This document shows positions 17,203 through 25,406 of a stretch of DNA of 64,000 nucleotides, piece after piece. The notes below the pieces were generated by a model that did not search any database, had not been told where the DNA came from, and saw only the letters and a program-made list of their open reading frames with translations. Each line of letters opens with the position of its first letter. Positions within the stretch are counted from its first letter, which is position 1. The DNA comes from Williamsia sp. (GTDB lineage Bacteria > Bacteroidota > Bacteroidia > Chitinophagales > Chitinophagaceae): the NCBI GenBank assembly GCA_015069695.1, contig JADCRZ010000012.1:62001-126000 (forward strand). The letters run 5' to 3'. A program made the translations under genes and the position numbers.

Positions 17203-17221
17203 TCTGGAACCATGGTTCAGA
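17191..17221. repeat. Dispersed inverted repeat, copy 1 (short)
   Basis: TCTGAACCA at 17191-17199 and its complement TGGTTCAGA at 17213-17221 enclose a second, overlapping GGAACCATGGTTC palindrome. It is the minimal form of the family described at 38013-38156. It carries the stop codon of the GH105 gene (TAG 17200-17202), and its right end abuts the stop of the convergent lipoprotein gene (TAG, 17224-17222). It can form a hairpin and may act as a shared terminator. Confidence 0.75.
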
Positions 17222-17593
17222 CTACTTCCCTGAAACCTCCAACTCCAGCTTCGCTTCATTCTCTGCGTGGTCGTTGGCCTGTATTTCGATTTTGTAAGTG
17301 ATACCAGCCTGGGCTGTAAATGTTTTGTTGAGGTTGTAGCTTTTTTGATCCAGGTGCTCTTCCAGGTGCAGGATTTCGGCGCCGGTGGCTTTGTTGTTTA
17401 CGTAGAGGTGAACCTGGTGGAGCTCGCCATCGTCGGCGATGGAGGCCGAGATGGTAACGGTTTGTCCGGCAGTAAAGCTTTGGTGGTCTGTAGGAGAGGC
17501 CAGCGTAATAACAGGGGTCGATGTATCGCCGGCATCTTTCTTACAAGCAAAAAAAATGGTAGCTAAGCAGGTAGTGTAGAAAATTTTTTTCAT
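17222..17593 (-). CDS. Small lipoprotein with Ig-like domain (DUF4625-like)
   Basis: 123 residues. A lipoprotein signal peptide ends in IFFACKKD, with Cys17 as the lipid-modified residue. The mature part is a single Ig/FN3-like beta sandwich: PVITLASPTDHQSFTAGQTV, then EIQANDHAENEAKLELEVSG. This layout matches small outer-membrane-associated lipoproteins of the DUF4625 type, whose role is unknown. It converges on the pectin operon; the stop is separated from the GH105 stop only by dispersed repeat copy 1. A poorly conserved 100-base gap follows before rpiA on the same strand. Confidence 0.65.
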   Translation of the reverse strand: MKKIFYTTCLATIFFACKKDAGDTSTPVITLASPTDHQSFTAGQTVTISASIADDGELHQVHLYVNNKATGAEILHLEEHLDQKSYNLNKTFTAQAGITYKIEIQANDHAENEAKLELEVSGK

Positions 17594-17692
17594 GCTGATA
17601 GATAGTTAAATGCACGTATAACTACCCTATACGCAGTGAAGCGCAGGCTGGTTGCCTTGCAACAATTGATCGCTGTTTGGTGGGCCCCTTGC

Positions 17693-18382
17693 TTACGAAC
17701 TTTTCTTGTGCAGGACTTCCGTGCTTCCGTTTCCCTTTCCAAGTATCACCAGATCGGCCATGCTCAGGAAAAGGCCGTTTTCTACCACACCGGGTATCCG
17801 GTTGATCTGGTCGTGAAGTTGTTGTGGATCCGGGATATGAAAAAATGAACAGTCGATGATATAATGATCGTTGTCTGTAAGATAAGGCTGCTCCTCAAGG
17901 GTTCTTAACACAGGGGTGCAGCCGAAAGACTGGAGCTTGTAAAAAACCAGTTCCCATCCAAACTTCACCACTTCAACGGGCAGGGGAAATGCGCCCAGCT
18001 GGGTCACGTATTTTTTTTCATCTGCAATGATGATATAAAATTTTGTAGCAGCCCCGATGATCTTTTCCCGCAGCAAAGCCCCGCCTCCACCTTTGATGAC
18101 GTTGAGCTGATCGTCTATCTCATCTGCTCCATCGATCGTAATATCAAAGCTGTCAATAGAAGAAATAGGAACGATCGGGATGCGGAGTTCATGCGCCAGG
18201 TTTTCTGATTGAACAGAGGTCGCTACCGCGCGGATCTGCAGTCCGTCAGCAACCCGCCGTCCGATCTCCTGGATCGCCCAATAGGCAGTGGTACCGGTTC
18301 CAAGTCCGACCGTCATTCCATTCTTAACATGATCGACAGCTGCATCGGCAGCTAATTTTCTTGTGTTGATAGATTCGTGCAT
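17693..18382 (-). CDS. rpiA: Ribose-5-phosphate isomerase A
   Basis: 229 residues, normal for the family. It interconverts ribose 5-phosphate and ribulose 5-phosphate in the non-oxidative pentose phosphate pathway. Diagnostic motifs are VGLGTGTTAYWAI (phosphate binding), FDITIDGADEID, and KGGGGALLREKI, whose Glu and Lys are catalytic. The frame extends upstream to 18436, but ATG 18380-18382 (MHESINTRKLAADAA) gives the standard N-terminus. It is divergent from the pyrimidine catabolic operon, with 118 bases between the starts. Confidence 0.95.
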   Translation of the reverse strand: MHESINTRKLAADAAVDHVKNGMTVGLGTGTTAYWAIQEIGRRVADGLQIRAVATSVQSENLAHELRIPIVPISSIDSFDITIDGADEIDDQLNVIKGGGGALLREKIIGAATKFYIIIADEKKYVTQLGAFPLPVEVVKFGWELVFYKLQSFGCTPVLRTLEEQPYLTDNDHYIIDCSFFHIPDPQQLHDQINRIPGVVENGLFLSMADLVILGKGNGSTEVLHKKSS

Positions 18383-18500
18383 AGCAGCAATGGTTATCAG
18401 CCTGCAAAGTACTGCACCCATCTTCCAAATTGGCATAATTCTCTAAAAAAGAAGTATTTTTAATGTCATCATTTTTCCACCCTGCAGAAACTATACAGCT

Positions 18501-19865
18501 ATGCTCGATACCCTGTTCCACCCAAAATCAGCTTCCGAAGAGATCGCAGAAAACAGCCTTGACTACACCTTGTTTTCCTGGAGCAAGCAAAAAGGCATTG
18601 CGCCCCTTGCCATCAAATACGGCAAAGGGGTATATATGTACGATCACGACGGCAAACGATACATTGATTTTTCTTCCGGCCTGATGAATGTGAACATCGG
18701 GCATGGCAACCAGCGGGTCACGCAGGCGGTTATGGAACAAATGCAGCAGATCAGCTATGTAACACCGAGTTGCGTGACCGGAGTGCGGGGGGAGCTGGGG
18801 AAAAAACTGGCCTCTATTACGACCGGCACGCTCAACAAAACCCTGTTTACCGTATGCGGCGCGAGTGCTATTGAGAATGCCATCAAACTGGCGCGCCTCT
18901 ACACAGGCCGGCACAAAATTATTGCGCGTTACCGGGCCTTTCACGGTGCGTCTTACGCAGCCATGACGGCCGGCGGTGATCCGCGCAAGCTCCAGTCTGA
19001 TTCGCAGCAGGTACCCAATGTTGTTCACGTGGAAGATCCGTATTGTTACCGCTGCCCCTGGGGCAAACAGCCCGACTGGTGCAAACGGGAATGTGTAAGT
19101 CATGTAGAAAGGGTCATCGAGTTTGAAGGTCCGGAGAACATTGCTGCCATCATCATGGAAGGAGAAAGCGGCACATCAGGCTGTATCAAGTACCCGCCCG
19201 ATTATCTGCAAAAGATCCGGGCATTGTGTGATAAGCATGGCATCCTGCTGATCGCTGATGAGGTGATGAGTGGGTTTGGAAGAACAGGCAACTGGTTTGG
19301 TGTAGACACACATGGCGTGGTGCCGGATATGATCGCGACGGCCAAAGGCATTACAGCAGGTTACCTGCCGCTCGGCGCACTGATCGTATCAGAAAAGATC
19401 GCTGCACACTACAACGACAAACCCCTGATGCTCGGGTTGACCTACTCGGCCCATCCCGTCAGCTGTGCTGCCGGACTGGAAGTGCTCAAGATTTATGAAG
19501 ACGAGCACATGATCGAAAATGCAGCGGCCATGGGCCGTTATATCGAAGCCCGGGTAGAAGAATTAAAACAGATCCATCCCTGCATCGGCGATTTCCGCAA
19601 CACCGGTCTTTTAGGCTGTCTTGAACTCGTAAAAAACAGGAATACCCGCGAACCTATGGCCCCCTTCAACGCCAAACCCGATGAAATGGCTATCATGAAC
19701 AAGGTGGCCGCCAAACTCAAAGAACTCGGCATGTACACCTTTGTCCGCTGGAACTACGTCTTCATCGCCCCTCCGCTCTGCATCACAAAGGACGAGGTGG
19801 ATGAGGGTTTGGCTATCATTTCAGCGGCGTTGAGGATTGCGGATGAGGAATGTGTGGAACCATAG
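18501..19865 (+). CDS. Class III aminotransferase, probable beta-alanine (omega-amino acid) aminotransferase
   Basis: 454 residues, PLP-dependent fold type I. The family signature is present: LLIADEVMSGFGRTGNWFG, and Lys282 in TAKGITAGYLPLGAL as the Schiff-base lysine. The chain contains an unusual Cys-rich stretch, PYCYRCPWGKQPDWCKREC (about residues 173-193), which could bind a metal or form surface links. It leads an operon encoding the reductive pyrimidine pathway, whose end products are beta-alanine or 3-aminoisobutyrate; transamination of these to malonate (or methylmalonate) semialdehyde is the likely role (inference from context). The last codons, GTG GAA CCA TAG, lie in a dispersed repeat. 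A weak promoter candidate, TTG-N22-TATTTTTA, lies at 18430-18462. Confidence 0.88.
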   Translation: MLDTLFHPKSASEEIAENSLDYTLFSWSKQKGIAPLAIKYGKGVYMYDHDGKRYIDFSSGLMNVNIGHGNQRVTQAVMEQMQQISYVTPSCVTGVRGELGKKLASITTGTLNKTLFTVCGASAIENAIKLARLYTGRHKIIARYRAFHGASYAAMTAGGDPRKLQSDSQQVPNVVHVEDPYCYRCPWGKQPDWCKRECVSHVERVIEFEGPENIAAIIMEGESGTSGCIKYPPDYLQKIRALCDKHGILLIADEVMSGFGRTGNWFGVDTHGVVPDMIATAKGITAGYLPLGALIVSEKIAAHYNDKPLMLGLTYSAHPVSCAAGLEVLKIYEDEHMIENAAAMGRYIEARVEELKQIHPCIGDFRNTGLLGCLELVKNRNTREPMAPFNAKPDEMAIMNKVAAKLKELGMYTFVRWNYVFIAPPLCITKDEVDEGLAIISAALRIADEECVEP

Positions 19866-19919
19866 TCTGGAACCATGGTTCAGACATTCCCTCCAATCCT
19901 GTAAATCATGGTTCAAGAC
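19854..19919. repeat. Dispersed inverted repeat, copy 2
   Basis: It begins GTGGAACCATAGTCTGGAAC and ends CTGTAAATCATGGTTCAAGA, so both repeat orientations are present: a TCTGGAACCATGGTTCAGA palindrome and the AATCCTGTAAATCATGGTTC right end. The TAG stop of the aminotransferase gene (19863-19865) is within it. It fills most of the 79-base gap before the permease gene, inside what is otherwise an operon. Confidence 0.7.
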
Positions 19920-19944
19920 AAAATTTCCCGTAACTTGATCATCT

Positions 19945-21447
19945 ATGCACCCGAATCAAACCCCTGCATCTTCTCAGCTGATCAGTGAAGACCTGGCGCC
20001 GGTGCCGGTTGGCAGGCGTAGCTGGAGTACATGGAATTATGCGGCGCTGTGGATCAGCATGAGTTTGTGTATACCGACTTACATGCTGGCCAGTTCGCTG
20101 ATAGAAGGAGGCATGAACTGGCGGCAGGCTATTGCGACGATCTTCCTGGGCAATACCATTGTACTGGTACCCATGATCCTGAACGGGCATGCAGGAGCGA
20201 AGTATGGTATTCCGTTTCCTGTACTGGCCCGCGCGAGCTTTGGGGTGAATGGTGCCAATGTGCCTGCCATGCTGCGTGCGATCGTGGCTTGCGGCTGGTT
20301 TGGCATCCAGACCTGGATCGGGGGTTTTGCCTTGTACCAGATGCTGAAGATCTGGGTTCCATCGGTTGAAAACCTGGCTCCTGTTTTTCCCGCTTCCTTT
20401 GGCTTGCAAACCGGCCCTGCTATTACATTTTTGCTGTTCTGGCTGCTTAATATCTATATCATCCACCTGGGCGTGGATGTGATAAAAAAGCTGCTGGTAT
20501 TCAAAGCATTTTTTCTGCCCTTTGCCGCACTGGCCCTGCTTGCATGGGCTATTGTAGCGGCACATGGCTTGGGCCCGATCCTCAACCAACCCGCTAAACT
20601 GGCTGGTCAGGCTTTCTGGAATTATTTCTTTCCTGCACTCACCGGCATGGTTGGCTTTTGGGCTACCCTCTCGCTCAACATCCCTGATTTTACACGGTAT
20701 GCGCAGAGCCAGCAGGCACAGATCCGGGGCCAGGTAATCGGCCTGCCGCCATCCATGACCTTATTTGCATTTATCGGTGTCGTTGTTACATCGGCCACCA
20801 CGTTGGTATACGGTAAAACGATCTGGGACCCGCTGCAGCTGGCGGGCAATTTTGAGAACAAATGGATGATCAGCTTTGCCATGATCGCTGTAGCACTTTC
20901 TACCCTGGCCACCAACATCGCTGCCAATATTGTAAGTCCGGCCAATGATTTTGCGAACCTGGCTCCCGCCCGCATCAGTTTTAAGCGGGGTGGCTATATC
21001 ACCGCCGTGATCGGTGTGCTGATCTTTCCCTGGAAGCTGATCGCTGATCCAAGCGGTTATATCTTTACCTGGCTCGTCGCTTACTCCAGCCTGTTAGGAC
21101 CGGTCGGCGGCATCATGATCGCTGATTATTTTTTTATCCGCAAGCAGGAGCTGGCAGTAGATGAATTGTACAGAACAAACGGACGCTATAGCTATACAGG
21201 TGGTTTTAACCGCATGGCCCTGCTTGCGCTGCTGCTGGGCATCCTGCCCAATGTGCCCGGTTTTTTGGTGACTACCAAAGTAGTGTCGCCTGATGCGGTC
21301 TGGGGCTGGGTTGTACAACTGTACAACTTTGCCTGGTTCATCGGCTTTTTTGTTTCTGCTGCCAGCTATCTGCTGCTGATGCGCGCGCAGCGGAAAAAAG
21401 AGCTTCCTGTAAATTCAAACAAAGAGATCTATGTCACTGCTCGTTAA
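19945..21447 (+). CDS. NCS1-family nucleobase permease, probably uracil/dihydropyrimidine uptake
   Basis: 500 residues with 12 predicted membrane helices. NCS1 signatures are clear: GRRSWSTWNYAALWISMSLC at the N-terminus with the conserved W-N-x-x-x-x-W, FPVLARASFGVNGANVPAML, and LNIPDFTRYAQSQ after helix 6. These transporters carry uracil, cytosine, allantoin, hydantoins or thiamine with Na+ or H+. Placement inside the pyrimidine catabolic operon points to uracil, thymine or a related base; the sequence alone does not decide. The 3' end overlaps the dihydropyrimidinase start by 17 bases (21431-21447), so the two are translationally coupled. Confidence 0.88.
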   Translation: MHPNQTPASSQLISEDLAPVPVGRRSWSTWNYAALWISMSLCIPTYMLASSLIEGGMNWRQAIATIFLGNTIVLVPMILNGHAGAKYGIPFPVLARASFGVNGANVPAMLRAIVACGWFGIQTWIGGFALYQMLKIWVPSVENLAPVFPASFGLQTGPAITFLLFWLLNIYIIHLGVDVIKKLLVFKAFFLPFAALALLAWAIVAAHGLGPILNQPAKLAGQAFWNYFFPALTGMVGFWATLSLNIPDFTRYAQSQQAQIRGQVIGLPPSMTLFAFIGVVVTSATTLVYGKTIWDPLQLAGNFENKWMISFAMIAVALSTLATNIAANIVSPANDFANLAPARISFKRGGYITAVIGVLIFPWKLIADPSGYIFTWLVAYSSLLGPVGGIMIADYFFIRKQELAVDELYRTNGRYSYTGGFNRMALLALLLGILPNVPGFLVTTKVVSPDAVWGWVVQLYNFAWFIGFFVSAASYLLLMRAQRKKELPVNSNKEIYVTAR

Positions 21448-22813
21448 AAATGGCCGGGTAGTTACGGCCTCCCATGATCATATAGCCGATGTGCTGGTTG
21501 AGGACGATAAGATCCATGCCATCGGAACAAACCTTCCCTTTTCAGCAGATCAGGTAATTGATGCAACCGGCATGCTTGTGCTGCCCGGTGGCATTGATCC
21601 GCATGTGCACCTCGACATGCCGTTTATGGGTACGTTCTCGAGCGACAGCTACGAAACAGGCACCCGCGCAGCCTTGTTTGGCGGTACAACCACGGTGATT
21701 GATTTTATTCTGCAGAAGCAACAGCATTCCCTGCAGGAAGCGTTGGAAGAATGGCAGTCAAGGGCAAGGGGCAATGCAGTGGGGGATTACAGCTTTCACA
21801 TGGCGGTAACGGATTTTAATGAGCGAACGAAAGCTGAGATCATAAACATGGTGGAGCAGGAAGGCATCACGTCATTCAAAACGTTCATGGCCTACAAAGG
21901 TGCACTGATGATCGACGACAGGCAAATGGTGGGACTGATGAATGAAGTCAGGGAAAGAGGCGGCATGGTAACGGCCCATGCAACCAATGGGGATGTGATA
22001 GATTTCCTGATCGCCAAACACCGGGCAGAAGGAAAGTTGACGCCGCTTTACCATTATCTTTCCCAACCCGAGATCACGGAAGCCGAAGCCTCTCACCGCT
22101 TTGTGGACATGGCCGGCTACACCGGTTGTCCGGCCTACATTGTTCACCTCACCTGCGAAGGCGCGCTCAATGCTGTGCGCGATGCAGACCGCAGGAACGG
22201 ACAGGTCTTTGTAGAAACCTGCGTCCAGTATTTGCTGCTGGATGCATCACTGTATGAGGACGAGCTGGAAGGAGCCAAGTGGGTGATGAGTCCGCCCCTG
22301 CGCGAAAAGAAAGACCAGCAGGCGCTCTGGGCCGGCATCAACCAGGGACTGGTGAAAGTAGTCGGAACCGATCATTGTCCGTTTATGTGGGAACAGAAAA
22401 AGATGGGCGAGAAAGATTTTTCAAAGATCCCCAACGGTCATCCGGGAATTGAACACAGGATGGAACTGCTGTACTCGGAAGGGGTTCACAAGGGGCGGAT
22501 CACCCTCAACAAATTTGTGGAAGTGGCCTGCACCAACCCTGCCAGGATCTTTGGTATGTTCCCCCGCAAAGGCACCATTGGTATCGGCTCTGATGCGGAC
22601 CTCGTGATCTTTGATCCAACTTACAAACACCGGCTTTCTGCCAGCACACACCATATGAACGTGGATTATTCCGCTTACGAAGGATGGGAGGTGACTGGTA
22701 AAGTAAAAACAGTTATCTTACGTGGACAGATTGCCATTGACAAGGATGCATGTTTGGTAGATAAAGGTTACGGACAGTTTATCAGGCGAAACAAGGTAAG
22801 CAACAAGATTTAG
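21431..22813 (+). CDS. hydA: Dihydropyrimidinase / D-hydantoinase
   Basis: 460 residues, the usual length. A cyclic amidohydrolase with a dinuclear metal centre that opens 5,6-dihydrouracil to N-carbamoyl-beta-alanine. Metal ligands are visible: DPHVH with His58 and His60, carboxylated Lys150 in SFKTFMAYKG, then HATNG and YIVHLTCEGAL for the next His residues, and TDHCPF, whose Asp is the catalytic base. The C-terminal KGTIGIGSDADLVIFDP is the family's closing beta sandwich motif. The gene is second step in the operon after PreTA and before beta-ureidopropionase. It overlaps the permease gene by 17 bases. Confidence 0.93.
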   Translation: MSLLVKNGRVVTASHDHIADVLVEDDKIHAIGTNLPFSADQVIDATGMLVLPGGIDPHVHLDMPFMGTFSSDSYETGTRAALFGGTTTVIDFILQKQQHSLQEALEEWQSRARGNAVGDYSFHMAVTDFNERTKAEIINMVEQEGITSFKTFMAYKGALMIDDRQMVGLMNEVRERGGMVTAHATNGDVIDFLIAKHRAEGKLTPLYHYLSQPEITEAEASHRFVDMAGYTGCPAYIVHLTCEGALNAVRDADRRNGQVFVETCVQYLLLDASLYEDELEGAKWVMSPPLREKKDQQALWAGINQGLVKVVGTDHCPFMWEQKKMGEKDFSKIPNGHPGIEHRMELLYSEGVHKGRITLNKFVEVACTNPARIFGMFPRKGTIGIGSDADLVIFDPTYKHRLSASTHHMNVDYSAYEGWEVTGKVKTVILRGQIAIDKDACLVDKGYGQFIRRNKVSNKI

Positions 22814-22862
22814 GATCTTATTTGCTCAAACAACGGATCAACTTACAAAAGCAACCCATTTT

Positions 22863-23729
22863 ATGTCAAGAATTATAAAATCCGGTCTTATCCAGATGAG
22901 CCTGCCGAAAACAGAAGGCGAGGGAACGATCGAGGAAATAAAAGAGGCGATGGTACAAAAACATTTGCCTTATATTGAAGATGCAGGCAAGCAGGGTGTA
23001 CAGATCCTTTGTCTGCAGGAGATCTTTAACACGCCGTATTTCTGTCCGGGCCAGAACGCCATGTGGTATGCTTCTGCGGAAACCGTTCCTGGTCCGACCA
23101 CCGAGCGGATGGCTGCATATGCAAAAAAATGGGGCATGGTGATGATTGTACCGGTTTATGAAAAAGAACAGGCCGGCGTACTGTACAATACGGCAGCCGT
23201 TATTGATGCGGATGGAACTTACCTTGGCAAGTATCGCAAAAATCATATTCCGCATACATCGGGTTTCTGGGAAAAGTTTTTCTTTAAACCCGGGAACCTG
23301 GGTTATCCAGTGTTTCAGACAAGCTATGCCAAGATAGGCGTATACATCTGCTACGACCGGCATTTTCCGGACGGTGCCCGCTGCCTGGGCCTGAACGGTG
23401 CAGAGATCGTTTACAATCCTTCGGCTACCGTAGCAGGCTTGTCGCAATACCTCTGGAAGCTGGAGCAGCCTGCCCATGCGGCTGCCAACGGGTACTTTAT
23501 GGGGTGCATCAACAGGGTAGGGGAAGAAAAACCCTGGAACCTGGGCCGCTTCTATGGCTCTTCTTATTTTGTAGATCCACGCGGACAAATCATAGCCATC
23601 GCCTCTGAAGATAAAGACGAGCTGCTGGTGGCGGAATTCAACCTGGACATGATTGAAGAAGTCAGAAATGTTTGGCAGTTCTTCCGCGACCGCCGGCCGG
23701 AGACCTATGACGCACTGGTGCAGCTGTAA
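22863..23729 (+). CDS. Beta-ureidopropionase (nitrilase superfamily)
   Basis: 288 residues, soluble. It is a C-N hydrolase with the Glu-Lys-Cys triad: Glu53 in CLQEIFN, Lys126 in GKYRKNHIPH, and Cys163 in YICYDRHFPD. The sequence GFWEKFFFKPGN before the Cys is characteristic of N-carbamyl-beta-alanine/putrescine amidohydrolases. In this operon it should hydrolyse N-carbamoyl-beta-alanine to beta-alanine, CO2 and ammonia, the last ring-derived step. The alternative, N-carbamoylputrescine amidase, has the same motifs, but the neighbouring dihydropyrimidinase and PreTA argue against it. It follows hydA after 49 bases and precedes preT by 12. Confidence 0.88.
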   Translation: MSRIIKSGLIQMSLPKTEGEGTIEEIKEAMVQKHLPYIEDAGKQGVQILCLQEIFNTPYFCPGQNAMWYASAETVPGPTTERMAAYAKKWGMVMIVPVYEKEQAGVLYNTAAVIDADGTYLGKYRKNHIPHTSGFWEKFFFKPGNLGYPVFQTSYAKIGVYICYDRHFPDGARCLGLNGAEIVYNPSATVAGLSQYLWKLEQPAHAAANGYFMGCINRVGEEKPWNLGRFYGSSYFVDPRGQIIAIASEDKDELLVAEFNLDMIEEVRNVWQFFRDRRPETYDALVQL

Positions 23730-23741
23730 AAAATAACCCCT

Positions 23742-25085
23742 ATGCCTATTCGCAGCAACAGACTCAAGGCTGAACAATACGAAGAAAACTTCCGGGAACT
23801 GCGGCCTGCTTTTGACAACAAGGAGGCGGCCCTCGTAGAAGCCAACCGCTGCTTGTTCTGCTATGATGCGCCCTGTACAAAATCTTGTCCCACCGGCATT
23901 GATGTGCCAAAATTTATCAAGCAGATCACGACCGACAACATAAAGGGATCGGCGCATACCATTTTTGAAGCAAACATTTTTGGCGCAGGCTGCTCGCGGG
24001 TTTGTCCGGTTGAAAAGCTGTGCGAAGGCTCCTGCGTGTTTAACCTCCTCCATGAGCCGCCCATACCCATCGCAAAGCTGCAGCGCTACTCTACCGAGAA
24101 AGCCATTCACGAGAACTGGCAGTTGTTTGCACGCAAAGATGCTACAGGCAAGCGCGTAGCAGTTGTAGGTGCCGGCCCTGCCGGATTGTCCTGTGCGCAC
24201 AGGCTTGCCCGTGAGGGAGTGGAAGTAGACATCTATGAAAAAGAAAACAGGGGCGGCGGGCTCATGACCTATGGCATTGCCGCTTACAAGGTAACGCCCC
24301 AGTTTTGTGAAGATGAAGTAAGTTATATCTGTTCTATAGGAGGCATCCGGATCCGCTACAACCAGGAATTGGGTGTTACCTGCTCGCTGGCCGATCTGCA
24401 GACGCAGTACGACGCCGTTTTCCTGGGCATGGGTGTTGGTTTGGCCCGGCAGCTGGAAATACCCGGAGAAGAAGCCACTGGCGTGGTAGATGCAATTGAA
24501 TTTATTTATCAACTCCGGGCAAAGACCTACAACCAGTTACCGGTCGGCGATCAGGTGATCGTGATTGGCATGGGCATGACGGCCATTGATGCGGCCACCC
24601 AGGCCAAGCGCCTCGGCGCAAGGGAAGTCACGATCGTATATCGCCGCACGGAAGCAGAAAAGCCTTGTACCGATTATGAGCTGGACATTGCCCGGCTCGA
24701 CGGCTGCGGGCTGGTCTGGCTCGCCGCTCCCAAAGAAGTGGTGGTAGAAGGGGAGCAGGTAAAAGGCCTGATCTGCACCAAGATGGATCTGGGCGCAGCC
24801 GATGCCACCGGCCGCCGCTCCCCGGTTGATACAGGAGAAACCTTTTTCCTTGAAGCCGACATGATCATCAAAGCGGCCGGCCAGATGCCCTTTGCGGCGC
24901 TCATGCAAAAAGAGCTTCTGGCCAACGCCTCCGGCAAACTCATCATCCATGAAAACGGACAAACCAATTACCCTGGCGTCTTCGCAGGCGGAGACTGTGT
25001 AAACGGCGGCAAAGAAGTCGTGGACGCCGTCCAGGCCGGCAAACTGGCCGCCGTGGGTATCATCGAGTACCTGAGTGGCAAGTAA
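23742..25085 (+). CDS. preT: NAD-dependent dihydropyrimidine dehydrogenase, PreT subunit
   Basis: 447 residues, homologous to the N-terminal half of mammalian dihydropyrimidine dehydrogenase. An N-terminal Fe-S region has RCLFCYDAPCTKSCPTGIDV and GCSRVCPVEKLCEGSC (two 4Fe-4S clusters). An FAD Rossmann fold follows with VAVVGAGPAGLSCAHRLARE and a second, NAD-binding, fold with VIVIGMGMTAIDAATQAKRL. The closing FAD motif is GVFAGGDCVNGGKEVVDAVQ. It passes electrons from NAD(P)H to PreA for reduction of uracil and thymine. It is 12 bases downstream of the ureidopropionase gene, but is separated from preA by an unusual 321-base gap. Confidence 0.95.
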   Translation: MPIRSNRLKAEQYEENFRELRPAFDNKEAALVEANRCLFCYDAPCTKSCPTGIDVPKFIKQITTDNIKGSAHTIFEANIFGAGCSRVCPVEKLCEGSCVFNLLHEPPIPIAKLQRYSTEKAIHENWQLFARKDATGKRVAVVGAGPAGLSCAHRLAREGVEVDIYEKENRGGGLMTYGIAAYKVTPQFCEDEVSYICSIGGIRIRYNQELGVTCSLADLQTQYDAVFLGMGVGLARQLEIPGEEATGVVDAIEFIYQLRAKTYNQLPVGDQVIVIGMGMTAIDAATQAKRLGAREVTIVYRRTEAEKPCTDYELDIARLDGCGLVWLAAPKEVVVEGEQVKGLICTKMDLGAADATGRRSPVDTGETFFLEADMIIKAAGQMPFAALMQKELLANASGKLIIHENGQTNYPGVFAGGDCVNGGKEVVDAVQAGKLAAVGIIEYLSGK

Positions 25086-25406
25086 AAGCACCGGCACCTT
25101 GCTTTACGCTGAAATGTTTCTTAACATTTACTCTTAGCGCAATCAGGAGCAGACCAGAGAGATTACTTACATCTCTTCTTTGTCTTACTCCGGCCTTTTA
25201 AAGATGGCGTTAAGAAATTTACGGAACGAAGCGTGAAGCAACGAACACGTCCGGTACTATTCTATCGTCCATTTATGCAGAGGCACAAACAACTACAAAA
25301 GTTCAATGATAGCTTGTTCGTTGTAGCGAAGTGTAGTAAATTTTAGTCATTTTTAAACAGCCTTGATTTTTTGGTTCTTTTTTATCAAGAAAAAGAACAA
25401 TCAAAT
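25086..25406. other. Non-coding gap inside the pyrimidine operon
   Basis: 321 bases between preT and preA with no credible reading frame. It contains a small AT-rich hairpin (AAATGTT at 25112-25118, AACATTT at 25123-25129) and, near its right end, a strong hairpin immediately before preA, listed separately. The text between (for example GATAGCTTGTTCGTTGTAGC at about 25304) resembles dispersed intergenic sequence of this bacterial group, but no second copy occurs in this window. The gap breaks an operon whose other genes are spaced by 12-79 bases or overlap, so it may be an inserted element. Confidence 0.5.
25374..25398 (+). promoter_or_regulatory. Hairpin just upstream of preA start
   Basis: GTTCTTTTT at 25374-25382 pairs perfectly with AAAAAGAAC at 25390-25398 around a 7-base loop, 8 bases before the preA ATG. 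The stem can extend by TTGATT (25363-25368) pairing with AATCAA (25399-25404) across a bulge. A competing helix, CTTGAT at 25362-25367 with ATCAAG at 25384-25389, uses part of the same bases, so two exclusive structures are possible. It could act as a leader structure masking the initiation region, or as a terminator-like remnant. Regulation is speculative; the base pairing is direct observation. Confidence 0.5.

Noticed and set aside
22866-24512. 548-codon open frame on the minus strand across the ureidopropionase and preT genes
   Set aside because: It lies entirely antisense to two clear enzyme genes, and its translation is His/Phe/Arg-rich with no domain. It is a shadow of the codon bias in the real genes.
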